Source: Biomaibacter acetigenes (GTDB lineage Bacteria > Bacillota > Thermosediminibacteria > Thermosediminibacterales > Tepidanaerobacteraceae). From it: 64,000 bases of DNA. Both the position numbers and the translations under genes were made by a program. Of this stretch, positions 25,658 to 34,684 are shown piece after piece. Position 1 is the stretch's first letter. Every line of letters begins with the position of its first letter. The notes under the pieces were generated by a model. The model was given only the letters and a program-made list of their open reading frames with translations. It did no database searches and was not told the DNA's origin. The stretch is from assembly GCF_003691585.1 (NCBI RefSeq), contig NZ_CP033169.1:3100001-3164000 (forward strand), given 5' to 3'.

Positions 25658-26320
25658 TCAATTTACTTCTCTTACCTCCAGATATTTCTCAAGTTTTCTC
25701 TTTACCCTCTGCAGGGCGTTGTCTATGGATTTGACATGCCTTTTCAGGTCTTTTGCAATCTCTTGATAGGATTTGCCGCCGAGGTAAGACATCAAAACCT
25801 GCCACTCAAGCTTGCTCAGGATTTGCCCCATCTTGCCTTCGATATCCTCAAACTCCTCCCTGCTTATGATGAGCTCTTCGGGGTCCGAAATCTTGACTCC
25901 AGAAAGAATATCCAGCAGCGTTCTGTCGGAATCTTCGTCATATATGGGTTTATTCAAAGAAACATACGAATTTAATGGAATGTGCTTTTGACGGGTCGCG
26001 GTCTTTATGGCCGTTATTATCTGTCTGGTAATACACAATTCCGCAAAGGCCCTGAATGAGGAAAGTTTCTCGGGGTTAAAATCCCTTATTGCCTTGTACA
26101 GTCCTATCATGCCCTCCTGAATTATGTCTTCCCTGTCCGCACCAATCAAAAAATAAGACCTGGCTTTAGATTTTACAAAATTCTTATACTTGTTGATAAG
26201 ATATTCCAGCGCTTCATGACTGCCATTAATGGCTTCACATACCACCTCTTCGTCCAGCATGTCTTCGAAGCATGCAAAATCCTCTTTCGGAAGCCCGACA
26301 TTCAATACAATCGCCCCCAT
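25658..26320 (-). CDS. sigH: RNA polymerase sigma-H factor
   Basis: 220 residues. Early-sporulation/transition-state sigma factor. Region 2 has DREDIIQEGMIGLYKAIRDF and region 4 KSYQEIAKDLKRHVKSIDNALQR. ATG at 26320 lacks a clear Shine-Dalgarno, so the exact start is open. It precedes the tRNA-tuf-rpmG block, the usual Firmicute order. Confidence 0.96.
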   Translation of the reverse strand: MGAIVLNVGLPKEDFACFEDMLDEEVVCEAINGSHEALEYLINKYKNFVKSKARSYFLIGADREDIIQEGMIGLYKAIRDFNPEKLSSFRAFAELCITRQIITAIKTATRQKHIPLNSYVSLNKPIYDEDSDRTLLDILSGVKISDPEELIISREEFEDIEGKMGQILSKLEWQVLMSYLGGKSYQEIAKDLKRHVKSIDNALQRVKRKLEKYLEVREVN

Positions 26321-26426
26321 ATAATATTAAAAACCAACAAGAGCTCTTCACTAATTATATCTCATTATGCATTCCTCCGCCTACCCCATAGGAATACCCT
26401 TGAAAAGGAGGTGTGTCCCCTAACCT

Positions 26427-26456
26427 ATTATAGCTCATTATGCAAAATGTAGTCAA
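26427..26456 (-). promoter_or_regulatory. sigH promoter
   Basis: Minus-strand TTGACT (26456-26451), 18 bp, TATAAT (26432-26427). It lies just past the yacP stop, so sigH can be expressed apart from rlmB-yacP. A long leader (about 100 nt) follows. Confidence 0.7.
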
Positions 26457-26474
26457 GCTTGTGGTATTGCGATA

Positions 26475-26999
26475 TTACCCATTCTGCCTCATGTTTTTCT
26501 CTATAATTTCCCATATCCTGGGATCCACCCGGTCGCCAATGGTCTGTTTCTCGTTTTTGTCTTTTTTCTCCCTGGCCCGCCGTTTGTCGACAATATCCTT
26601 TACTTCTCTATACAAATCCCTGGCAGAGATGCGTATAGCACCCCGACCCATGACTATCTGTTGTTCAATCCAATCGGAGGTGGCCACCCTGACTTTTTCC
26701 TGCCGGCCCAGGAGATCTGCCATTTTCTCTATATAATGGTCTGCCGTTTCCCCCTCCTTTGTAAAAACCACCTGTACTCCATTTTTTACATATTGTACAC
26801 GCCGGCTTTTTTCAACCTGGTGGGCATCAAACACCACTATGACCTCAACACCCGTATGTCCGGCATAATCGGCCATTATATCCAGAAGCTTTTCCCTGGC
26901 GGCTTCGAGGCTGGTATTTTTTGCTTCGTCGAGTTCCGGCCACGCATTGATGATGTTATAACCATCAACCAGGAGGTATTCTTCATGATTTCCCGGCAT
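26475..26999 (-). CDS. yacP: NYN-domain nuclease-like protein YacP
   Basis: 174 residues, PIN-like NYN fold: LLVDGYNIINAWPEL with the first Asp, VIVVFDAH, and VRVATSDWIEQQIVMGRGA. Thought to be a ribonuclease (Rae1 in Bacillus, which cleaves mRNA in the ribosomal A-site). ATG at 26999 overlaps the rlmB stop by 17 bases. Confidence 0.93.
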   Translation of the reverse strand: MPGNHEEYLLVDGYNIINAWPELDEAKNTSLEAAREKLLDIMADYAGHTGVEVIVVFDAHQVEKSRRVQYVKNGVQVVFTKEGETADHYIEKMADLLGRQEKVRVATSDWIEQQIVMGRGAIRISARDLYREVKDIVDKRRAREKKDKNEKQTIGDRVDPRIWEIIEKNMRQNG

Positions 27000-27744
27000 T
27001 TTTTGATAACCTCTGTCTTATGATGTCATATCCCAGTATAGACGCGGCTACAGCGGCATTCAGCGAACCGATATGGCCTTTCATGGGTATGCGGATAAGC
27101 ATATCACACTTTTCCCGGATGAGTCTGCCCAGACCTTTATCCTCGCCGCCAATAACAAGAGCAATGGGCCCCGTCAAATCAACATCAAAGCAGTCTCTAC
27201 CCTCCGCATCGGCACCCATCACCCACAGACCCTTGTTTTTCAGGTCTTCAAGGGTAGAAGCGATATTAGTTACCCGTGCAATTTTCATGTATTCGGCTGC
27301 TCCTGCCGATACTTTAACCACGGAAGGGGTTATCCCGCAGGCCCTGTTTTTAGATATAATTATTCCATGGACCCCAAAGCAGTCAGCCGTGCGGATGATG
27401 CTGCCAAAGTTCTGAGGGTCAGTAAGCTCATTTAAAACCATTATAAAAGGGTCTTCCTTTAAACTGTCAGCATGATTTAAAATATCATCCACTTCCACAT
27501 ATTCTCTCGGCGAAACAGCGGCGCATATTCCCTGATGGCCTGAAGTCCTCACCATGGCATAAAAGGCATCAGCATCAACCTCCTGAAGCGGAATGCCCTT
27601 TTCCCTGGCCAGTTCCATTATCCTGAAAATGACGCCGTGTCGTTCCCCCTTTTTTAAATAAATTTTATATATGGGCCTTCCTGCAAGGATGGCTTCCATT
27701 ACGGCATTGCGGCCCTCAATCTGATCTTTTCGAATATGGATCAC
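26983..27744 (-). CDS. rlmB: 23S rRNA (guanosine-2'-O-)-methyltransferase RlmB (TrmH/SpoU family)
   Basis: About 253 residues. N-terminal L30e-like substrate-binding domain (IEGRNAVMEAI) and SPOUT domain with FIMVLNELTDPQNFGSIIRTA, IALVIGGEDKGLG and IPMKGHIGSLNAAVA (motifs 1-3). It uses SAM with a knotted fold. The start is uncertain: the GTG at 27744 overlaps the Shine-Dalgarno AAGGAG, so initiation at an ATT or ATC just downstream is possible. Confidence 0.94.
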   Translation of the reverse strand: MIHIRKDQIEGRNAVMEAILAGRPIYKIYLKKGERHGVIFRIMELAREKGIPLQEVDADAFYAMVRTSGHQGICAAVSPREYVEVDDILNHADSLKEDPFIMVLNELTDPQNFGSIIRTADCFGVHGIIISKNRACGITPSVVKVSAGAAEYMKIARVTNIASTLEDLKNKGLWVMGADAEGRDCFDVDLTGPIALVIGGEDKGLGRLIREKCDMLIRIPMKGHIGSLNAAVAASILGYDIIRQRLSKNAGKS

Positions 27745-27848
27745 TCCTTGAAATTTTTCATCACCTGCTATTAAACTTATGTTATAATCATAAAAAGAGT
27801 TTGTACCAATAATATTTTAATTTTCCAAAAAAGTCAAGGAGGTTCTCT

Positions 27849-29021
27849 ATGAAAGTAACTATTTTGACTCATACACCCGAACCGGAAAAAACCGTGGCGG
27901 CCGCTGCCCGCCTGTGTTATTCCAATATCAGCGCATCTGAAATTATGGAAAATCTTTCCGAAGAAAAAGCATCTTCTTTTATCAAAAAATTGATGGATAT
28001 GGGGCACATGTCTCCCACAGAACATGTAAGTTTTACCTTCGCTGTGGACGGAGTGAGCCGAACACTGCTCGCCCAGCTTACCCGCCACCGCATAGCCTCG
28101 TATTCGGTGCAAAGCCTCAGATATAACAACCCCTTCAAGAGCGAAATAGCCGACCCCCGGGAAGAGGAAGAAAATGAATCCCGCCATCTGGCATACCTTG
28201 AAGGTCTTGCTTTTGCCTGGAACTCCTGCGGTCAAAAAAGCAGATTCTTTACGGAGTCGATGGAAAAGCACAATATAAAGGGACTTTCCCTCGAAAAAAT
28301 CTCTAAAAACCTTCTTTCACCATATTTCCGTGGAATATTTGACGGCGCAGGAATTCTAGAAGAAGGTCCGGATTTATCAATAGCCTTCCCCAGAAATTTT
28401 GATGCCGTTTTAAACAAGTCCTCTTTTAATATTACTCCCGAAGCAGAAAAAATATTAATAAAAAATGAAGATGCGGTAAATTTTTGCCTTTTTATATATG
28501 AAAATCTGGATTTTGCCTCTCAAAACTTCTGTCGAGAAAAATTAACAGCTCTTTGTCAAAAATCCCGGGATTTTTATAAAGCCTTTCTTAAAGCAGCAGA
28601 AAGTTACATCGACGGCCGCTACTACTCCACCCTCCCTGAAAGCATTGCAAAAAATCCTGAAGCAGTCCTTACATACATAAATGGGCTGGAATCCTGCAAG
28701 AAAAATTATCTGGAGCTTGTTAAAATGGGTGTAGAGCAGGAAGATGCCAGGTATATCCTGCCCATGGGCACCCAGACCAGGCTGGTGATGACCATGAATG
28801 TACGGAGCCTCTATAATTTCTTTCACCTGCGCTGCTGCAGGAGAGCCCAGAGCGAGATAAGGCACCTGGCGAATCTCATGCTGGCGGAAGTTAAAAAAAT
28901 AGCCCCCGGCCTTTTTGAAAAGGCGGGAGCTCCCTGTGAAGCCACGGGCTTCTGCCCGGAGGGTAAATTTAGCTGCGGAAGGTATCCCGCTCAGCGGCCG
29001 GAGGCCAGAGGTCAGAGGTGA
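27849..29021 (+). CDS. thyX: flavin-dependent thymidylate synthase ThyX with a large insertion
   Basis: Makes dTMP from dUMP with methylene-THF and FAD. 390 residues against about 220-250 for most ThyX. Residues 1-92 carry the signature RHRIASYSVQSLRY (79-92), and 259-378 carry the C-terminal half (EDARYILPMGTQT, MNVRSLYNFFHLRCCRRAQSEIR, GAPCEATGFCPEGKFSCG). Between them about 165 extra residues are inserted in frame; residues 160-168 read FRGIFDGAG, resembling a LAGLIDADG-endonuclease helix. No intein splice residues are seen. The last residues (PEARGQR) come from a heptamer repeat that runs over the stop codon. ATG after AAGGAGG. Confidence 0.9.
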   Translation: MKVTILTHTPEPEKTVAAAARLCYSNISASEIMENLSEEKASSFIKKLMDMGHMSPTEHVSFTFAVDGVSRTLLAQLTRHRIASYSVQSLRYNNPFKSEIADPREEEENESRHLAYLEGLAFAWNSCGQKSRFFTESMEKHNIKGLSLEKISKNLLSPYFRGIFDGAGILEEGPDLSIAFPRNFDAVLNKSSFNITPEAEKILIKNEDAVNFCLFIYENLDFASQNFCREKLTALCQKSRDFYKAFLKAAESYIDGRYYSTLPESIAKNPEAVLTYINGLESCKKNYLELVKMGVEQEDARYILPMGTQTRLVMTMNVRSLYNFFHLRCCRRAQSEIRHLANLMLAEVKKIAPGLFEKAGAPCEATGFCPEGKFSCGRYPAQRPEARGQR

Positions 29022-29060
29022 GAGGTCGGGCATAAACTGAGGCCGCAAGTCGGAAATCGG
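28990..29060 (+). repeat. heptamer element (locus G) overlapping the thyX stop
   Basis: CGGAGGC CAGAGGT CAGAGGT GAGAGGT CGG supplies the end of the thyX coding sequence; further CG-type heptamers (AAGTCGGAAATCGGAG) follow. Confidence 0.75.
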
Positions 29061-29099
29061 AGATCATATCGCCAGGCCGGAAGTCACAAGTGGGAATTC

Positions 29100-29397
29100 A
29101 ACGAATTTAAGATTGGTTGTGGTGTAAAAACACGTCGATGGTGGTTCGTGACGGCCAAAGGCACCGTAGAGTGAAGCCAAAGACGTTCTTAAGCTCGAAA
29201 CGAGTGGAACAGGGCCGGCATGCACATTCGGAAGCCGGATATTGGAGGTCAGATTAAGTTGGATTTGCCGAAAAGGCAAATCCTTCAATTCCGACTTCCG
29301 ACTTCTGGCCTCCGACCTCTGAAAGGATCAGGTGCCAGGCCGTCACAACCACCGAAAGCGACTTTTTACGCCAGAATCAAGATTTGTAAATCCCTAC
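29100..29397. repeat. gene-free repeat region between thyX and mrnC
   Basis: No credible gene. 29110-29155 (plus) and 29338-29390 (minus) are inverted copies of dispersed family C (GGTGTAAAAACACGTCG and GGTGGTTCGTGACGGCC; GTAAAAAGTCGCTTTCGGTG). Between them, 29228-29330 is a full heptamer/hairpin element (locus H) with centre GGATTTGCC GAAAA GGCAAATCC. The stretch 29150-29225 (contains GCACCGTAGAGTGAAGCC and TTAAGCTCGAAACGAG) is unexplained and could be structured. Confidence 0.7.
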
Positions 29398-29841
29398 TTA
29401 ATCTGTTATCCGGCCTCCGGCATCTGATATGGGGGAAGACAAAAGTTTGAACGATGCCATCAGTATCTTATTGAGCCTTTCATTCTGACCTGTCAGGTAC
29501 AGGTACCCCAGCAGAGCCTCGAATCCGGTACTGTAGTGATAATCCATGATATCCGCATTTTTCGGCACCGTGTTCACTTTTGTATTGCGGGCAACTCTCA
29601 CGATATTTTTCTCTATGTCGGTAAGATACCCCTCTATCTTTCTCAATATATCTGCCTGAGCCGAGGCTTTCACAAACTTTATGGAATCCCGGTGGAGATC
29701 CCTCACCTTCTTGCCGCTGCCCACCAGCATAGTCCTCACAAACAGGTTGAATACTGCATCCCCCACAAAGGCCAGCGCCAGCGAGGAGAGAGAAGCCGCA
29801 TCGACAGGCTTGCTTCCGGGTATTTCACCATCATTATTCAT
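29398..29841 (-). CDS. mrnC: Mini-ribonuclease III
   Basis: 147 residues, RNase III catalytic domain without the dsRNA-binding domain; matures 23S rRNA ends in Bacillus. Motifs: LALAFVGDAVFNLFVRTMLV and STGFEALLGYLYLTG. Start ATG 29841 (GGAG ten bases upstream); the longer frame to 29958 reads through repeats. The C-terminus DAGGRITD and the stop TAA appear to be contributed by a heptamer-type sequence. Follows cysS in the conserved cluster. Confidence 0.92.
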   Translation of the reverse strand: MNNDGEIPGSKPVDAASLSSLALAFVGDAVFNLFVRTMLVGSGKKVRDLHRDSIKFVKASAQADILRKIEGYLTDIEKNIVRVARNTKVNTVPKNADIMDYHYSTGFEALLGYLYLTGQNERLNKILMASFKLLSSPISDAGGRITD

Positions 29842-29882
29842 CTTCAGTTCACTCCACTTAATTTCTATTTTTGTGTGATGAA

Positions 29883-29957
29883 TGGTGTGAGTCAGGTGAC
29901 GGTTCTCTGACTCACTTCCCATATGAGTCAGTTGACGGTTCTCTGACTCACTTCCCA
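29883..29957. repeat. tandem pair of GAGTCAG-type hairpin repeats
   Basis: Two adjacent copies of GTGAGTCAG, GTGACGGTT, CTCTGACTCAC. The arms GAGTCAG and CTGACTC pair around an ACGGTTCT-like loop. Related copies are at 46562, 56085 and, more diverged, 36050 and 50926. Confidence 0.75.
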
Positions 29958-30036
29958 AGGTTTCTATGATAGAAATTTGGCAGAGCCAAATTTCTACTTA
30001 ATCACACTTCTAACTTCCCACCTCTCACCTCTAATT
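29958..30036 (-). repeat. heptamer/hairpin element (locus I) after cysS
   Basis: Read on the minus strand: the cysS stop TAG opens the arm (TAGAGGTGAGAGGTGGGAAG), followed by AGAAATTTGGC, TCT, GCCAAATTTCT. Here the central hairpin has GGC/GCC orientation opposite to the other copies. Confidence 0.8.
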
Positions 30037-31437
30037 CTGGCGCTTCCAGCGCACCCCAGCCGGTGTATCCTCCAGTATGATACCCTTTTCCTTCAGTTCA
30101 TCCCTGATTTTGTCAGCCAGTGCGAAATTCCTGGCCTTCCGGGCCTGCTGCCTTTCTTCTATCTTCCGCTGTATCTCTTCATCCAGCAGTTCACCCTGCT
30201 TGAATTTGCCGAAGAATCCCAGAACCTTCCCCAGCTCTAACAAGAGCTCTATGGTTTTTATGATAACTTTGCGGGATGAGTTTTCATTTATGTTCACATT
30301 GAACTCCCGAACCATGTCAAAGAGGGCCGCTATAGCATCGGCGGTGTTGAAATCATCATCCATAGCTTCAATAAATTTTTCTTTGTTTTGCTGCTGTATC
30401 TTTAAATATTGTTCCTCTCCAGCAGTGGGCTCTTTATCGACCGCCGTCTTCTCCAGGTGTTCCATGGTATAAAGAGCATTATACAGGCGCTCCAGGGCGC
30501 TTCGAGCCTGCTGCATGAAGTCTTCGCTAAAGTTTATTGGGCTCCTGTAATGGGAAGACAGCATGAAAAACCTGAGCACTTCGGGGTCGTATTTTTTCAG
30601 GATATCCCTCACCGTGAAGAAATTGCCCAGGGATTTGGACATCTTCTGGTTGTTGATATTGAGATACCCCACATGCATGAAATATTTTGCAAAGGGCTTG
30701 CCCGTAGCCGCTTCGCTCTGGGCTATCTCATTTTCATGGTGGGGGAATATGAGGTCAGGCCCTCCCCCGTGGATGTCGATGGTCTCTCCCAGGTATTTCA
30801 TGGCCATCACCGAGCACTCGATATGCCAACCGGGCCTGCCTTCGCCCCAGGGGCTTTCCCATGCCGGTTCTCCCGGCTTTTTGGCCTTCCACAGGGCAAA
30901 ATCCATGGGGTCTTTCTTCTTCTCGCCGGGTTCTATCCTGGCACCGGCCTCCAGCTCATCCGGGTTTTGGTGGGAAAGCTTGCCGTAATCCCTGAACTTT
31001 CGGGCTTCATAATACACATCCCCATCCACCTCGTAGGCATAACCTTTATCCTCCAATATCTTGATGATATCTATAATATCCCCTATGTGTTCGGTGGCCC
31101 GAGGGTGGACATCGGCCCTCTTTATGCCCAGCGCATCGGCATCGGTAAAATACTCCTTTATAAACCGGTCTCCCAGTTCCCTGACAGTAATGCCCTCTTC
31201 GTTTGCCCTTTTTATCATTTTATCGTCAATATCGGTGAAATTCTGTACAAATTTCACATCATACCCCCGGAACTTGAGGTAATTTCTCACCATGTCAAAG
31301 GTGATGAAAACCCTGGCATTGCCCACATGGAAAAAATCATAGACTGTGGGGCCGCAGGTATAGATATTTACCTTATTTCCGGAGAGCGGGGCAAACTCCT
31401 CCTTTTTACGACTGAGGGTGTTGAATATTTTTATCAA
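30031..31437 (-). CDS. cysS: cysteinyl-tRNA synthetase
   Basis: 468 residues, class I synthetase charging tRNA-Cys. Zinc-ligand Cys in [15 protein letters not shown] (HVGN is the HIGH motif), KMSKSLGNF near 270, and C-terminal anticodon-binding domain. TTG start at 31437 overlaps the cysE stop as TTGA, with GGAGG upstream. Co-transcribed with cysE under a T-box. Confidence 0.96.
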   Translation of the reverse strand: MIKIFNTLSRKKEEFAPLSGNKVNIYTCGPTVYDFFHVGNARVFITFDMVRNYLKFRGYDVKFVQNFTDIDDKMIKRANEEGITVRELGDRFIKEYFTDADALGIKRADVHPRATEHIGDIIDIIKILEDKGYAYEVDGDVYYEARKFRDYGKLSHQNPDELEAGARIEPGEKKKDPMDFALWKAKKPGEPAWESPWGEGRPGWHIECSVMAMKYLGETIDIHGGGPDLIFPHHENEIAQSEAATGKPFAKYFMHVGYLNINNQKMSKSLGNFFTVRDILKKYDPEVLRFFMLSSHYRSPINFSEDFMQQARSALERLYNALYTMEHLEKTAVDKEPTAGEEQYLKIQQQNKEKFIEAMDDDFNTADAIAALFDMVREFNVNINENSSRKVIIKTIELLLELGKVLGFFGKFKQGELLDEEIQRKIEERQQARKARNFALADKIRDELKEKGIILEDTPAGVRWKRQN

Positions 31438-32105
31438 ACCTGTTTTCCTCCTTCTAATTTTGAAATGCGCGTTTCCAGGTCCTCTATCTTTTTCTGCAAA
31501 CATCTCATCATGTCAGCCACCGGATCCGGCAGAAGATGGTGGTTTAAATCCACCCTGGTAAAGTCGGCTTCGCTGTAATCCACCTTTTCCCTGACCACCG
31601 CCTTGCCCGGAACTCCCACCACGGTGGAATTTGGCGGCACATCCTTTAAAACCACGGCTCCGGCGCCTATCTTTGCATTGTCGCCTATTTTCAGGGGACC
31701 CAGGATTTTTGCTCCGGACCCCACCACAATATTATTCCCCAGAGTAGGATGGCGCTTTCCCTTTTCCTTGCCGGTGCCTCCCAGGGTCACACCCTGGTAT
31801 AGAGTAACATTGTCCCCAATTTCTGTGGTTTCGCCGATGACCACCCCCATACCGTGGTCTATGAAAAATCCCTTGCCAATCCTGGCTCCCGGGTGGATCT
31901 CTATTCCGGTGATAAACCTGTTTATCTGGGATATTATCCTGGCAATAAGCAAAAGATTTCTTTTATAAAACCAATGGGCTATTCGGTGCATCACTATGGC
32001 ATGAAAGCCGGGATAACAGAGGATAACCTCTATTACGCTCTTTGCAGCAGGGTCCCGCTCGAAAACCACCTTAATATCCTCTTTAATAGTATTTAACATA
32101 TTCAT
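31434..32105 (-). CDS. cysE: serine O-acetyltransferase
   Basis: 223 residues; makes O-acetylserine, the precursor for cysteine. Helical N-terminal domain, then left-handed beta-helix hexapeptides ([32 protein letters not shown] with the active His region). ATG at 32105. First gene after the T-box leader, so its expression should rise when tRNA-Cys is uncharged. Confidence 0.95.
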   Translation of the reverse strand: MNMLNTIKEDIKVVFERDPAAKSVIEVILCYPGFHAIVMHRIAHWFYKRNLLLIARIISQINRFITGIEIHPGARIGKGFFIDHGMGVVIGETTEIGDNVTLYQGVTLGGTGKEKGKRHPTLGNNIVVGSGAKILGPLKIGDNAKIGAGAVVLKDVPPNSTVVGVPGKAVVREKVDYSEADFTRVDLNHHLLPDPVADMMRCLQKKIEDLETRISKLEGGKQV

Positions 32106-32134
32106 TCCCCCTTTTACATTTTAGGATGCTTTCG

Positions 32135-32372
32135 TGCGGCAATTAAAAAGGCCTTTCACCTTTTCAGAGGCGAAAGGCCCGCGGTCCCACTCTGGTTTAT
32201 CGCTTTCCTGTTAACGGCAGTGCCGCAAAACCTCTACTTTATTCGAGGCCTGAGCTCCGGGGCGCAATTTCAGTCTCGTCTTCCTTAAAACCGCTTTCAG
32301 CCGGTGACGGTTTCTCTCTTAAAGGAGTGTCGAGCCTACTTTCCCCATCAACGCTTATTTCCTACTAAAATT
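32135..32372 (-). promoter_or_regulatory. T-box riboswitch, cysteine type
   Basis: The minus-strand leader carries a Stem I region with AGTAGG and AAGAGAG motifs, the T-box AGAGTGGGACCGCGG (32193-32179) and a terminator GCCTTTC/GAAAGGC with T run (about 32180-32143). A candidate specifier TGC (Cys) is at 32266-32264 within GAAATTGCGCC. It fits the cysE-cysS operon downstream. Together with the promoter it fills the gene-free interval 32106-32424. Confidence 0.9.
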
Positions 32373-32381
32373 ATTGATTTT

Positions 32382-32410
32382 ATTTTATTAAAATTTTTCT
32401 TCAAAGTCAA
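32382..32410 (-). promoter_or_regulatory. cysE-cysS promoter
   Basis: Minus-strand TTGACT (32410-32405), 17 bp, TAAAAT (32387-32382), just upstream of the T-box and just after the gltB-type operon stop. Confidence 0.75.
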
Positions 32411-32424
32411 GTCCCGGCAAGTCA

Positions 32425-33161
32425 CTAATATGCATACAGTTTTCCGTAAGGCCTGCTGCTCCTGGGTGAAAGCCTGACAAAGGGGGATGCCATGATATCG
32501 TCGATCCTGGTGATGCCGAAATGCCTGCAAAATTCCTCAACTTCTCCTTTGATTTCGGCCTTTTCCTCATCAGTAACCTCTTCCACCGCCACATCCTTAC
32601 CTATCTGGTTTTTGTTGACGCCCCCCCGGATATATATGACGCCGCCGTGCATGCCTGTGGCAATATACCTGCCGGCCACCGGATCTTTTTCCCTTTTAAA
32701 TATGCCCAGCAGTATGAGCTTTCCTCCAGCCATGTATTCTCCCAGGAAGTCCCCGGCCTTACCTCCCACCACCATGACCGGGCATTGATCCTGGTACGCC
32801 TTCATGTGGATGCCTGCCCGGTATCCTACGCTTCCTTTGATAAAATCTTACCGGTCCTCATGGAAAGCCCTACCACATTGCCCGCATCGCCATGGATGAC
32901 TATGCTGCCGCTGTTCATGGTGTTTCCTATATCATCCTGACCGCTGCCGAACACATTAATCTTCGGGCCGTCCATGAAGGCCCCCAGGTCGCTGCCGGGG
33001 GTGCCGTAGATATTGAGGGTAACCTCCCGGTCTAGCCCTGTGCCGATGTACCTCTGGCCCAGCACATTCACCAGATCTATTTCATCTACGCCCTTGGATA
33101 CCGCATCATGAATCCTCTCATTGAGCTCCCGGTAATTCAGTCCCTTGGCATCAATCTTCAT
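32425..33161 (-). pseudogene. glutamate synthase GXGXG subunit, frameshifted
   Basis: The first 111 residues (from ATG 33161, MKIDAKGLNYRELNERIHDA, with GTPGSDLGAFMDGPKINVFG) end at a premature TAG (32828-32826) after MRTGKILSKEA. Adding one T to the TTTT run (32845-32842) restores IFIKGSVGYRAGIH, which leads straight into the second frame (MKAYQDQCPVMVVGGKAGDFLGEYMAGG to 32425). Together they make one GXGXG glutamate synthase alpha-type domain of about 245 residues. The second part has no good ribosome site. The event is either a real one-base deletion or a homopolymer error. Confidence 0.85.
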
Positions 33162-33181
33162 TTTTATCTCCTCCCCATATA

Positions 33182-34684
33182 TTATCTTCCGGCGGGCTTT
33201 ATGCCTAATACATCCAAATACACCTCATCCAGATCAACACCCCTCAACCTTTCCCTGCTTCCCCTGAGGCTTTCGATGGAGTTTACCCCCAGCGCCCCAA
33301 GGATTTCCTTTATCTCCAGGTTCCATGCTTTTACCATATTAACAAGCCTTTTTGCGCCTTCTTCTACCTTGAGGCGCTTTACGAGTTCCGGCTTCTGGGT
33401 GGCTATGCCCCAGGCGCACAGGCCGGTGTGGCACTTCTGGCACAGGTGACACCCCATGGATATCAGCGCGGCGGTGCCTATAGCCACCGCATCGGCCCCC
33501 AGGGCTATGGCCTTCAACACATCGGCGCTCTGCCTTATGCCTCCGCTGGCAATGATGGAGGCCATGTGCCTTATGCCTTCCTTCCGGAGCTGTTCATCCA
33601 CCCGGGCCAGGGCCAGTTCAATGGGGATACCCACATGGTCCCGTATGACCTGGGGCGATGCGCCGGTGCCGCCCCTGAATCCATCTATGGTGAGGATATC
33701 GGCTCCGGCCCTCACCACGCCGCTAGCGATAGCCGCCACATTGTGCACCGCTGCTATTTTAACTCCTATAGGCTTTTTATATCTGGTGGCTTCCTTAAGG
33801 GCATATATGAGCTGGCGCAAATCCTCTATGGAATATATATCATGGTGGGGAGCAGGAGAAATGGCGTCGGTGCCCGACGGTATTCTGCGGGTCCTGGAAA
33901 TTTCCTCCGTGACCTTCTCCCCCGGCAGGTGGCCTCCTATGCCGGGCTTTGCCCCCTGGCCTATCTTAATCTCCACTGCGGCACAGGAATTGAGGTAAGA
34001 AAGATCAACCCCAAACCTCCCGGAGGCACACTGCACCACGATATTGTCCCTGTAATCGGCAAGTTCCTGCGGGAGTCCCCCCTCGCCGGTATTCATGATA
34101 GTTCCCAGCTCCCGGGCCGCCTTTGCCAGGATGAGCTGAACGTTGAGGCTCACTGCACCGTAAGACATTCCGGCGAATATTATGGGGGTTTCCAGTTTTA
34201 TCTGAGGTTCCATCACAGTGGTGAGCTTTATGTCTCCCTTCTTATCCTGCCAGAACTCCAGTTTATCCGGCTTTTTACCAATATAGGTACGGAGTTCCAT
34301 AGGCTCCCTCAGGGGGTCTATGGAAGGATTGGTCACCTGGCAGGCATCCAGAACCATGCGGTCCCAGAAAATGGGATATGGTTTGTCATTGCCAGCCCCC
34401 GTCAGTATCTTGGCTCCGGACTCCGCCTGTTTCCACAGGCCCTTGAGGATATCCTGTCCCCACAGGGCATTATCCTTGAAAGACATCGGGAATTTTTCCA
34501 CTTTAATTGCATAGGTGGGGCAAAAGGCCGTACAACGGTGACATGCCACGCATTTTTCATGGTCTGCCGTTACCCTATCATTTTCAAACTTAAGGGCTCC
34601 GAAGCTGCATTCATTGACACATCTCTTGCATTTGATACAGGTATCATCTATCTTCACTATGAATTCCGGCGGTATCATCCTCAT
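33182..34684 (-). CDS. glutamate synthase FMN-binding/ferredoxin-domain subunit
   Basis: About 500 residues. N-terminal two [4Fe-4S] cluster motifs (CIKCKRCVNEC and CVACHRCTAFCP), then the FMN-binding barrel of glutamate synthase with GEGGLPQELADYRDNIVVQ, KIGQGAKPGIGGHLPG, DGFRGGTGASPQ and CHLCQKCHTGLCAWGIAT (third cluster). This is the archaeal-type GltB central part, which transfers electrons and makes glutamate from 2-oxoglutarate and ammonia. ATG 34684 overlaps the previous stop as ATGA. Confidence 0.92.
   Translation of the reverse strand: MRMIPPEFIVKIDDTCIKCKRCVNECSFGALKFENDRVTADHEKCVACHRCTAFCPTYAIKVEKFPMSFKDNALWGQDILKGLWKQAESGAKILTGAGNDKPYPIFWDRMVLDACQVTNPSIDPLREPMELRTYIGKKPDKLEFWQDKKGDIKLTTVMEPQIKLETPIIFAGMSYGAVSLNVQLILAKAARELGTIMNTGEGGLPQELADYRDNIVVQCASGRFGVDLSYLNSCAAVEIKIGQGAKPGIGGHLPGEKVTEEISRTRRIPSGTDAISPAPHHDIYSIEDLRQLIYALKEATRYKKPIGVKIAAVHNVAAIASGVVRAGADILTIDGFRGGTGASPQVIRDHVGIPIELALARVDEQLRKEGIRHMASIIASGGIRQSADVLKAIALGADAVAIGTAALISMGCHLCQKCHTGLCAWGIATQKPELVKRLKVEEGAKRLVNMVKAWNLEIKEILGALGVNSIESLRGSRERLRGVDLDEVYLDVLGIKPAGR

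Noticed and set aside
28125-28622. Active intein in ThyX
   Set aside because: The insertion starts with Asn-Asn-Pro rather than Cys/Ser, and the right junction lacks His-Asn followed by Cys/Ser/Thr.
29100-29225. Group I or II intron, or a known riboswitch, between thyX and mrnC
   Set aside because: I could not find a domain V, a P7-like core or any riboswitch consensus. It is left as unexplained sequence.
29842-29958. N-terminal extension of Mini-RNase III
   Set aside because: It translates the tandem GAGTCAG repeats (MGSESENRQLTH twice) and is not homologous to the family.
30409-31578. 389-residue open frame on the plus strand
   Set aside because: It lies entirely antisense to cysS and the end of cysE, has no ribosome site and no recognisable domain. 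Its openness comes from the GC-rich third positions of cysS.
32826-32850. Programmed frameshift in the glutamate synthase subunit
   Set aside because: The zero-frame codons ATT TTA do not form an X XXY YYZ heptamer and no stimulatory hairpin is evident.
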